A stretch of DNA of 7,745 nt. Source: an uncultured Clostridia bacterium. GTDB lineage: Bacteria; Bacillota; Clostridia; Oscillospirales; Acutalibacteraceae. Position 1 is the stretch's first letter. Every line of letters starts with the position of its first letter. The notes beneath the pieces were generated by a model. That model did no database searches, was not told the origin of the DNA, and was given only the letters and a program-made list of their open reading frames with translations. Location of the stretch: the NCBI GenBank assembly GCA_937875885.1, contig CALEIO010000188.1, positions 1-7,745 on the forward strand, written 5' to 3'. Position numbers and translations under genes: made by a program. Shown piece after piece: positions 1 through 5,302 of the stretch.

Positions 1-1022
1 CCAGTGAGAAGACCAAGCCTTATATCTGTATCTGCAAACAACTTGCAGAGTGTATCGTAATGCTGTTCTGCAAGAATTTCTGTAGGTGCCATAAATGCAG
101 CCTGCTTACCGTTTTTAGCCATATTATAGCAGGCACAAGCGGCAATAGCGGTTTTACCAGAACCAACATCTCCCTGCACAAGTCTGTTCATAGGTGATTT
201 ACTGTAAATCATATCGTGAGTGCAATCATCGATTGCGCGCTTCTGTGCTCTTGTTGGTTCAAAAGGTAAAAGCTTCAGAAATTCATCTGTATAATCGGTT
301 GTAATATTAAATCCTCGGCTCTTTGTGTTCTTACTTTTAAGTGCACGGAGTCCGAGACTCAACACCAGAAACTCTTCAACAGCCAGTCTCTTTCGTGCAC
401 AGGTCAGAGCAGATGGCGAAGAGGGGGCGTGGATATTCACAATAGCTTCTCTAAGTCCGCAGAGTTTGTACTTTTTTCTGATATCTTCAGGAAGTGGGTC
501 TGAAATCTTTTCAGGCAAAAGCAAAAGTGCCTGCTTGACTGCATTCTGCACGGCTTTATTGGTTAAACCTGCAGTAAGTGCATAGATGGGATGCATTGAT
601 GTTTCTTCATTTCTGAAAGGTCTGAACTCAGGAGACACCATCTGAAGACCACCCAAATCCCTTGTCACCTTGCCATAAAAGAGATACTCTGTATCATATT
701 TAAGCATAGAAGTTATGTATTTGTTATTAAAGAACACAAGGCGCATAGCTTCGTAGCCATCAGAAATCTCTGCTCGTACCATATATCTGTTACCGGGTAA
801 ACGGGATTCTCTCATTGTTGCAGAAAGTGTTCCGCGGACACAGCAGGTTTCTCCGCCCTTGAGGGCAGAAACAGGCACAGGCTTGCTCCAATCTTCATAT
901 TCCCTTGGAAAATGATAGAGCAGAGCTCCCACGCTGTAGATATTCAATTTATGAAACAACTTTGCCTTTACTTCCCCTATTCCCTTGAGGGTTGAAATGT
1001 GCTGTTCAAACAATGAGGCCAT
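1..1022 (-). CDS. recG: ATP-dependent DNA helicase RecG, N-terminal half (cut by window edge)
   Basis: RecG is a superfamily 2 helicase that remodels stalled replication forks and branch-migrates Holliday junctions. The 340 codons seen here are about half of the usual ~680 residues; the C-terminal half lies left of the window. The N-terminus carries the family pattern LKGIGEVKAKLF, then HFPREYEDW (about residues 44-52). An OB-fold wedge region follows, and the IHAP...RKRLAVEEF stretch precedes the helicase core. The core starts with LPFEPTRAQ near residue 250, Walker A GDVGSGKT at about 284-291 and motif Ia APTEILAEQ near 311-319. The reading frame is open throughout with no frameshift. The ATG at 1022 has an AGGTGA ribosome site 5 nt upstream and gives the expected N-terminus. 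It follows fakA on the same strand but is separated from it by a terminator-like palindrome, so it probably has some transcription of its own. Identification is very secure. Confidence 0.97.
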   Translation of the reverse strand, partial: MASLFEQHISTLKGIGEVKAKLFHKLNIYSVGALLYHFPREYEDWSKPVPVSALKGGETCCVRGTLSATMRESRLPGNRYMVRAEISDGYEAMRLVFFNNKYITSMLKYDTEYLFYGKVTRDLGGLQMVSPEFRPFRNEETSMHPIYALTAGLTNKAVQNAVKQALLLLPEKISDPLPEDIRKKYKLCGLREAIVNIHAPSSPSALTCARKRLAVEEFLVLSLGLRALKSKNTKSRGFNITTDYTDEFLKLLPFEPTRAQKRAIDDCTHDMIYSKSPMNRLVQGDVGSGKTAIAACACYNMAKNGKQAAFMAPTEILAEQHYDTLCKLFADTDIRLGLLT

Positions 1023-1066
1023 AGATATCACCTGCGCTTACGCGATAAGTTATAAGATAAATTCAG

Positions 1067-1095
1067 AAAAAGGCGGACAAATTTGTCCGCCTTTT
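1067..1095 (-). terminator. Intrinsic terminator between fakA and recG
   Basis: Positions 1068-1095 form a perfect 28-bp palindrome centred between 1081 and 1082, with the GC-rich arm GGCGGACA. Read on the minus strand, the hairpin is followed by a run of five U residues and then C. It starts 13 nt past the fakA stop codon, which is the normal place for an intrinsic terminator. On the plus strand it is followed by four U residues, so it could work weakly both ways, but no plus-strand gene ends here. It should end or reduce fakA transcription before recG. Confidence 0.8.
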
Positions 1096-1096
1096 A

Positions 1097-1105
1097 AGTA
1101 TAGCA
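1097..1105 (-). promoter_or_regulatory. Possible extended -10 promoter for recG
   Basis: The minus strand reads TGCTATACT just after the fakA stop codon, which is a good extended -10 element (TGN followed by a 5/6 match to TATAAT). No good -35 box is found 16-18 bp upstream; the closest, TAGAAT, is poor. The expected start point near 1090 would lie inside the first arm of the terminator palindrome. A weaker alternative lies inside and after the hairpin: TTGTCC, then TATCTT 16 bp later. Short motifs like these occur by chance, so this remains tentative. Confidence 0.35.
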
Positions 1106-1108
1106 TAA

Positions 1109-2776
1109 TTACTGAGCTGATTCTACACCGAGAATGTAATAATAGATGGGCTGACCGCCGTCGATCATATTGATATCAACATTCTCACCATATTTGAGGA
1201 TAAGCTCATCGTAAACCTCCTGAGCATCCTGCTCGGAGATACCTGCACCGTAGATGAGAGTTACAAACTCTGCATCCTTGTCGATCATATTCTTTGCAAG
1301 CTTAAGAAGTGCTTTCTTGGGAGTCTTCTCTGCAACTGTGAGTTTGCCGTTATCAAGGCCGATGATGTCACCTTCCTTGATTTTCTTCATACCAAACTCG
1401 GAGTCACGTGCTGCGAATGTGATCTGACCTGTGGAAACACCTGCATATGCATCCTGCATTGCACCCTTATTGATAACAGCGTCGCTGTCGGGATCGAATG
1501 CGAGCATTGCAGAAATACCCTGAGGAATTGTTCTTGTGGGAAGAATTACAACTTCTCTGTCCTCAACGATTTTTGCTGTCTGCTCTGCAGCCATAATGAT
1601 GTTCTTGTTATTGGGAAGAACGAAAACAGTCTTTGCAGGTGTAGCCATAACTGCTTCGTAGATATCGTCTGTGCTGGGGTTCATGCTCTGACCGCCGGAA
1701 ACAACGTGTGTGCAACCAAGGTCTGTGAAGAGAGCTGAAAGGCCGTCACCTGAAGCAACTGCAACAAAGCCGATTTCTTCTTCGGGAGCTGCAACCTCAA
1801 GCTTTACCTTCTCCTGGCGCTTGTTGTTTTCAGCCTTCTGCTGCTCGTGCTGCTGGCGCATATTCTCAACCTTTACTGTGAGAAGCTGACCATACTGGAG
1901 ACCTCTCTGAAGAGCCTTACCGGGATCCTCTGTGTGTACGTGAACCTTGATAATCTCTTCATCATCAACAACAACTACACAGTCACCGATTGTCTCAAGA
2001 TATGCTCTGAGCTTGAGGGGTGAAGTTGTGATTGAAGCGTCTCTGCAAACAATAAACTCTGTGCAATATGTGAAGTTGATAACCTCATCAAATTCTGCAG
2101 CAGCATTTCTGAATGTGTCATCATCTGACTCATCAGCACTGTACTCCTGTGCAGAATACTCTATCATAACACCGTCTTTGATGTAAGAAAGCATACCCTC
2201 AAAAATAACGAGAAGACCCTTACCGCCTGCATCAACTACGCCTGCCTTCTTAAGCACGGGAAGAAGCTCGGGTGTTCTGTCGAGAGAGTCGGAAGCAGCA
2301 TTGCATACAATCTCCCAAACCTCTGCGGGATCTGTAGTCTTCTTAACTGCTTTTGCGCCTTCTTCGAAAGCTTCTCTTGCAACAGTGAGGATTGTACCCT
2401 CTGTGGGCTTCATAACTGCCTTGTAAGCAGCGTCAACACCAAGACCAAGAGCTTTTACAAGATCTTTGCCTGTTGCCTGCTCCTTGCCCTCGAGCCCCTT
2501 GGAGAAACCTCTGAAAAGCAGAGAAAGGATAACGCCGGAGTTACCTCTTGCACCTCTGAGCATTGCAGAAGCAATAACCTTGGCAACCTCACCTGCATTA
2601 TCAGACTCACAAGCAGAAACCGCCTTAACAGCTTCGCTGATTGTCATTGACATATTAGTACCTGTATCGCCATCGGGCACAGGGAAGATATTGAGATCGT
2701 TAATTCTTTCCTTCTGGGAACAAATGTTGTTAGCACCGGAAATAACAGCCTGCTTTAACATAGATCCTGTCAGCAT
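1109..2776 (-). CDS. fakA: Fatty acid kinase catalytic subunit FakA (YloV, DAK2-domain protein)
   Basis: FakA phosphorylates fatty acids that are presented by a DegV-type FakB partner, producing acyl-phosphate for membrane phospholipid synthesis in the cytoplasm. The 555 residues match the family length of about 550. The N-terminal DAK2 nucleotide-binding domain is clear: NIFPVPDGDTGTNM at 29-42, with metal-binding aspartates D35 and D37, then GARGNSGVILS at 75-85 and DAGGKGLL at 182-189. The middle domain has CTEFIV (238-243) and HVHTEDPG (279-286). A charged, glutamine-rich linker (about 305-325) leads to the C-terminal domain, which ends in GGQPIYYYILGVE (540-552). The ATG at 2776 keeps the LxG motif that aligns with known YloV N-termini, and AAGGA lies 9 nt upstream. 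No fakB is in the window, and the usual yloU upstream neighbour is absent; ymdB is there instead. By eye, codons are more biased toward AAG, AAC, ATC and GAG than in flanking genes, which fits high expression. A fakA identity is strongly supported; the kinase activity is inferred from the family. Confidence 0.95.
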   Translation of the reverse strand: MLTGSMLKQAVISGANNICSQKERINDLNIFPVPDGDTGTNMSMTISEAVKAVSACESDNAGEVAKVIASAMLRGARGNSGVILSLLFRGFSKGLEGKEQATGKDLVKALGLGVDAAYKAVMKPTEGTILTVAREAFEEGAKAVKKTTDPAEVWEIVCNAASDSLDRTPELLPVLKKAGVVDAGGKGLLVIFEGMLSYIKDGVMIEYSAQEYSADESDDDTFRNAAAEFDEVINFTYCTEFIVCRDASITTSPLKLRAYLETIGDCVVVVDDEEIIKVHVHTEDPGKALQRGLQYGQLLTVKVENMRQQHEQQKAENNKRQEKVKLEVAAPEEEIGFVAVASGDGLSALFTDLGCTHVVSGGQSMNPSTDDIYEAVMATPAKTVFVLPNNKNIIMAAEQTAKIVEDREVVILPTRTIPQGISAMLAFDPDSDAVINKGAMQDAYAGVSTGQITFAARDSEFGMKKIKEGDIIGLDNGKLTVAEKTPKKALLKLAKNMIDKDAEFVTLIYGAGISEQDAQEVYDELILKYGENVDINMIDGGQPIYYYILGVESAQ

Positions 2777-2840
2777 TAGAACACATCCTTAATATAATAA
2801 TATGCAAAATAATCTGGTACACTCAAATAATACCATTGTA

Positions 2841-2869
2841 ATTATATATTAATAAAAAGCTACTTTCAA
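2841..2869 (-). promoter_or_regulatory. SigA-type promoter of fakA
   Basis: On the minus strand, TTGAAA (2864-2869, 5/6 match to the -35 consensus) is followed after exactly 17 bp by TATAAT (2841-2846, perfect -10). Upstream of the -35 lie T-tracts at about 2873-2886 that resemble an UP element. The predicted start near 2834 gives a leader of about 58 nt before the fakA ATG. This is the best promoter in the window and supports a separate, strongly expressed fakA transcript. Confidence 0.8.
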
Positions 2870-2872
2870 GCG

Positions 2873-2897
2873 AAAAAAGCAAAAATTGGTTATTTGC
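2873..2897 (-). terminator. Weak terminator-like hairpin downstream of ymdB
   Basis: Read on the minus strand, GCAAA (2893-2897) can pair with TTTGC (2879-2883) and is followed at once by six T residues (2873-2878). The stem has only 5 bp and little GC, so the structure is weak. Its place, about 50 bp past the ymdB stop and just before the fakA promoter, is where a terminator would be expected. The T-run may equally serve as part of an UP element for the fakA promoter. Confidence 0.3.
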
Positions 2898-2949
2898 ATA
2901 AAATAATCACGATAAAAAGAGAACATTTGATAATTAACACATAGTGATT

Positions 2950-3723
2950 TTATTCGATAGTAAAACTCTCTGCAGAGATTGTTTTTCCTGTTTTCTCGTC
3001 AATCTCAAACAGCACACAATCCATAGTACACTCACCCTGCAAAGGCTCGAAACGAACAGGCATTTTATTGCGGAAACTTTCAATGGTGATATCGGGATTA
3101 ACACCCAACACAGAATGACGGGGACCTGTCATACCAGCATCGGTAATATATCCTGTTCCTTTGGGAAGTATCTGACAATCTGCTGTGCGCACATGAGTGT
3201 GAGTGCCGAAAACCGCAGACACTCTGCCGTCAAGATAAAATCCCAGAGAGCGTTTCTCGCTTGTTGCTTCTGCGTGAATATCTACAATTATGATTTTAAC
3301 ATCAAGGTCCTTGAGGATGCTGTCTATGGTACGGAAAGGACAATCAATAGCAGTCGAGCTGAAAACATTACCCATAATGTTTATAACTGCCATTCTGTAG
3401 CGACCGCAATCGAGGACACACACTCCCCTGCCCGGAGTTGTACCGGGAGGATAGTTAGCAGGTCTTATTATGAATTCGTTATCATCAAGATAAGAATATA
3501 TCTCTCTTCTGCGGAAAGAATGGTTGCCCAGTGTGATTACATCGACACCGCTGCTGAAAAGAAAATCAGCCGATGTAGGCAAAACGCCGTTTCCGTCGGC
3601 AGAGTTTTCTCCGTTGCAGATAACGATGTCTATATTTTTGGCACGTTTAAGGGCAGGCAGCTTATCTCTGAGGAATCTGCAACCTACTCCTGCAACCACA
3701 TCTCCAATACACAAAACTCGCAT
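2950..3723 (-). CDS. ymdB: YmdB-family metallophosphoesterase (2',3'-cyclic nucleotide phosphodiesterase)
   Basis: YmdB proteins are cytoplasmic dinuclear-metal phosphodiesterases that hydrolyse cyclic nucleotides; in Bacillus subtilis YmdB affects biofilm and motility choices. With the start at 3723 the protein has 257 residues, close to the family's ~260. Metal and phosphate ligands fall in the expected places: D8 in CIGDVV, E39-N40 in NGENSA, N67-H68 in GNHSF, H150 in VDIHAEATSEK, and H175 and H177 in GTHTHVRTAD. ITDAGMTGP (193-201) is also diagnostic. The segment after N67-H68 is unusual: FRRRE where relatives typically have TWD followed by basic residues and E. An in-frame ATG at 3762 would add 13 residues, but the start at 3723 has GGGTGA just upstream and begins exactly at the conserved MRxLxIGD motif. 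The gene lies 45 bp after yqfD and appears to have its own promoter. Family assignment is secure; substrate is inferred. Confidence 0.93.
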   Translation of the reverse strand: MRVLCIGDVVAGVGCRFLRDKLPALKRAKNIDIVICNGENSADGNGVLPTSADFLFSSGVDVITLGNHSFRRREIYSYLDDNEFIIRPANYPPGTTPGRGVCVLDCGRYRMAVINIMGNVFSSTAIDCPFRTIDSILKDLDVKIIIVDIHAEATSEKRSLGFYLDGRVSAVFGTHTHVRTADCQILPKGTGYITDAGMTGPRHSVLGVNPDITIESFRNKMPVRFEPLQGECTMDCVLFEIDEKTGKTISAESFTIE

Positions 3724-3727
3724 AACA

Positions 3728-3733
3728 TCACCC
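3728..3733 (-). promoter_or_regulatory. Ribosome binding site fixing the ymdB start
   Basis: GGGTGA lies 4 nt before the ATG at 3723 on the minus strand. The upstream in-frame ATG at 3762 has no comparable site, so 3723 is preferred. Confidence 0.7.
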
Positions 3734-3750
3734 ATTTCATTATCTTGTAT

Positions 3751-3779
3751 ATTATAACACAATGAAAGTCAATTTACAA
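3751..3779 (-). promoter_or_regulatory. Extended -10 SigA-type promoter of ymdB
   Basis: The minus strand has TATAAT (3751-3756, perfect -10) preceded by TGT, which makes an extended -10 element. TTGTAA (3774-3779, 4/6 match) lies 17 bp further upstream as the -35. The -35 overlaps the last codons of yqfD. The predicted start near 3744 gives a leader of about 20 nt holding the ymdB ribosome site. This would let ymdB be expressed in vegetative cells independently of the sporulation genes upstream. Confidence 0.65.
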
Positions 3780-4935
3780 CAAAGTTTTCTTTTATTGCTA
3801 TATCCTCGGTGCAATGATATGTAACAGTCATTTCTGCCGTTTCATCTGTAAGAACAAAATCTCTTATAACCTCAATTTCAACACAATTCTGTAACACAAA
3901 CAACTGATAGAGCACATCCTCTGTTGTAAGTATATCCCGTGCTGTCTGCTCGGAGTGGGAATACTGCACATTCTCAAACAGTGTACACTGCTCTGTGCTT
4001 ATGCCGCAAGGCACAGAAACATCATTAAGGTACATCTTTTCAGTAATCAGACGTGATGTGTAGTCCCCTCTTACAGCTTTGAAAGTTACGGGCACTTTTA
4101 TCCACAGAAAGTCAATATTCTTTCTGTTCACAACATCCATTGCGCAACTAAAATTACCTTTTCGCTGCACAGAAAAGCTCATATTATACGCGGTTTCTGC
4201 AAACACTTCTGCATCGGAATGCACATAGTCTATATTCTGCAAAGAATCTTCAACCACTCCGCTTACAAGAAGCTGACCCTCTTTTACCGCCGAGCCAACT
4301 TTCTCAACCCCTTCTCCCCTTTTTATATTCATTCCGATTATTACACCATCTCTGACCGCTTTGATATTGCAAGGCTTTGACAAATCCTCAATATACGGCT
4401 TATGCTCTTTTTCTTTTATCTCAACCTCCGCTTTTGTACCGATTATGTTAATAGACATCCAACCTATATCCTCAATGTCGTGCATTATCTTCCGCTCTAC
4501 AGTATGCACATCTATATTGGCTTTGAAAGCTCCCTGGTACACACCTGCTTTCTGAAGGATCCCCATAAATTCAGCTGTGCTTATTCTGTCGGTTCCGTTT
4601 ATCTCTACAGTCCACACAAAATTCTGCATAAACACTGCAATCAACAGAAAAGCCACTGCTCCTGCAAGCAAACCTTTGCGCTTACGATATTTTTCCATTA
4701 CAAAAGGAAGTCCTTGTTTTTCTGTTATCTTAAGGCAGACCGAAGCTTTTGCCGCAATATTCCTTATAGATTTATAATCGCAGACAAGCATTGATGCATA
4801 GATACAATCCTCTTCTGCCTGTGGGTTAAACAAGGATATACCCTGACGGGCACATAGATTTATAAATCTTTCAGGAAACTTTCCTTTCATCTTAAATCTG
4901 ACATAACCTTTGAGCCATCGAATGATATTAACCAT
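3769..4935 (-). CDS. yqfD: Sporulation protein YqfD
   Basis: YqfD is a conserved membrane-anchored sporulation protein, controlled by mother-cell SigE in Bacillus; its biochemical role is not established. With the start at 4935 it has 388 residues, close to the usual ~400. A cytoplasmic N-terminal part (1-87) includes the family pattern around LCARQGISLFN (27-37). The basic stretch KYRKRKG precedes a single transmembrane segment at about 88-106. A POTRA-like segment follows (WTVEINGTDRIS, about 108-119), and the rest is predicted to be extracytoplasmic, with a conserved DGVIIGMNIKRGE region (196-208). The ATG at 4935 is preferred because AGAGG lies 5 nt upstream. The in-frame GTG at 4941 overlaps that site and would add only two residues. 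It starts 8 nt after the yqfC stop, and its ribosome site overlaps that stop, so the two genes are probably translationally coupled. In many relatives yqfD is followed by phoH; here it is followed by ymdB. Confidence 0.93.
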   Translation of the reverse strand: MVNIIRWLKGYVRFKMKGKFPERFINLCARQGISLFNPQAEEDCIYASMLVCDYKSIRNIAAKASVCLKITEKQGLPFVMEKYRKRKGLLAGAVAFLLIAVFMQNFVWTVEINGTDRISTAEFMGILQKAGVYQGAFKANIDVHTVERKIMHDIEDIGWMSINIIGTKAEVEIKEKEHKPYIEDLSKPCNIKAVRDGVIIGMNIKRGEGVEKVGSAVKEGQLLVSGVVEDSLQNIDYVHSDAEVFAETAYNMSFSVQRKGNFSCAMDVVNRKNIDFLWIKVPVTFKAVRGDYTSRLITEKMYLNDVSVPCGISTEQCTLFENVQYSHSEQTARDILTTEDVLYQLFVLQNCVEIEVIRDFVLTDETAEMTVTYHCTEDIAIKENFVVN

Positions 4936-4940
4936 ACACA

Positions 4941-4945
4941 CCTCT
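4941..4945 (-). promoter_or_regulatory. yqfD ribosome binding site overlapping the yqfC stop
   Basis: AGAGG on the minus strand shares bases with the TAG stop of yqfC (4944-4946) and lies 5 nt before the ATG at 4935. The overlap suggests coupled translation and argues against the GTG at 4941 as the start. Confidence 0.65.
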
Positions 4946-5231
4946 AAACAGAAAACTCTATATTAAGAAAAAAGCCTTCTACGATCAATGACGTAGAAGA
5001 TATATATTTGAGATTCATATTCCTGCCCACAAATGAAACAATATATCTGCCAAGATTAACCCTGATAACCGTGGTGGAATATTCCACTACCCCTTTGCAA
5101 CCCTCTATTGTAGCAGATGTATTATCTGATATTTCTATGTTTGGTTTATCTCCCAACAGTTCCTGCATTGTATCTCTGACAGAAAACCTTGGTCTGTGCT
5201 CCTGATTTTCTTTATGGCTCTTTTTGCTCAA
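4944..5231 (-). CDS. yqfC: Sporulation protein YqfC (YabP/YqfC family)
   Basis: YqfC is a small protein of the YabP/YqfC family, expressed in the mother cell under SigE in Bacillus and nearly always paired with YqfD; its molecular role is unknown. The conserved core is visible: ATIEGCKGVVEYSTTVIRVN (about 40-59), GRYIVSFVGRNMNLKYIS (61-78) and a C-terminal VEGFFLNIEF (84-93). The preferred start is TTG at 5231, giving 95 residues, because the AGTAGG ribosome site lies 8 nt upstream of it. The in-frame GTG at 5240 would give 98 residues but overlaps that ribosome site. The N-terminal 20 residues are basic and polar and probably variable. It is the first gene of the leftward sporulation pair, divergent from ylbJ. 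A terminator-like hairpin sits inside its last third. Confidence 0.88.
   Translation of the reverse strand: MSKKSHKENQEHRPRFSVRDTMQELLGDKPNIEISDNTSATIEGCKGVVEYSTTVIRVNLGRYIVSFVGRNMNLKYISSTSLIVEGFFLNIEFSV
4968..4999 (-). terminator. Terminator-like hairpin inside the 3' end of yqfC
   Basis: On the minus strand, CTTCTACG (4992-4999) is a perfect 8-bp inverted repeat of CGTAGAAG (4976-4983) with an 8-nt loop. Two bases later comes a run of six T residues (4968-4973), then CTT. This has the form of an intrinsic terminator or attenuator and lies about 30 nt before the yqfD start. It overlaps conserved codons, and the T-run encodes two phenylalanines, so it may be accidental. Confidence 0.4.
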
Positions 5232-5239
5232 CTTACACA

Positions 5240-5246
5240 CCTACTT
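5240..5246 (-). promoter_or_regulatory. Ribosome binding site pointing to a TTG start for yqfC
   Basis: The minus strand reads AAGTAGG, with AGG ending 8 nt before the TTG at 5231. The GTG at 5240 shares a base with the AGG, so a ribosome using this site cannot start there. Confidence 0.5.
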
Positions 5247-5257
5247 ATTTTTTCTGT

Positions 5258-5286
5258 TAATTTTTATGCAAAAAGGCTCATATATA
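5258..5286 (+). promoter_or_regulatory. Possible SigE-type promoter of ylbJ
   Basis: TAATTTT (5258-5264) matches 6 of 7 positions of the SigE -35 pattern KMATATT. A 14-bp spacer leads to CATATATA (5279-5286), which keeps the CATA core of the SigE -10. The expected start point near 5293 would fall on the ribosome site, leaving a leader of only about 10 nt, which weakens the call. It overlaps the candidate yqfC promoter on the other strand. Confidence 0.3.
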
Positions 5287-5288
5287 TT
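5260..5288 (-). promoter_or_regulatory. Possible SigE-type promoter of yqfC-yqfD
   Basis: On the minus strand, AATATAT (5282-5288) resembles the SigE -35. A 13-bp spacer is followed by CATAAAAAT (5260-5268), which resembles the SigE -10 (CATACANT). The predicted start near 5253 gives a leader of about 20 nt containing the yqfC ribosome site, a sensible arrangement. The region is very AT-rich, so chance matches are likely. The call leans on the known SigE control of yqfCD in Bacillus. Confidence 0.4.
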
Positions 5289-5292
5289 ATAT

Positions 5293-5297
5293 GGTGA
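5293..5297 (+). promoter_or_regulatory. Ribosome binding site fixing the ylbJ start
   Basis: GGTGA lies 5 nt before the ATG at 5303. It overlaps the alternative in-frame starts at 5291 (ATG) and 5294 (GTG), which have no upstream ribosome site of their own, only AT-rich sequence. Confidence 0.6.
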
Positions 5298-5302
5298 AGA
5301 AA

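Noticed and set aside
1028..1045. Small hairpin CGC-GTAA-GCG just upstream of the recG ribosome site
   Set aside because: A 3-bp stem is too short to suggest regulation of translation.
1947..2792. Two open frames on the plus strand opposite fakA (1947-2186 and 2466-2792)
   Set aside because: Both lie wholly or almost wholly inside the well-conserved fakA gene in antisense, are low-complexity in serine or leucine, and lack start signals.
2925..2938. ATTTGATAATTAAC resembling half of a FabT/MarR-type fatty-acid regulator site
   Set aside because: The second half does not match, and it lies about 90 bp upstream of the fakA start point in AT-rich DNA. Tempting given fakA's role but not supportable.
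2905..2949. Inverted repeat AATCAC ... GTGATT downstream of ymdB
   Set aside because: Arms are only 6 bp with a loop of more than 30 nt and no T-run at the right distance; too weak to call a terminator or operator.
2944..3765. Long open frame on the plus strand opposite ymdB (273 codons)
   Set aside because: It is almost exactly antisense to ymdB, whose product has all conserved active-site motifs. The antisense protein shows no recognisable domain and no good ribosome site, so it is a shadow of ymdB codon use.
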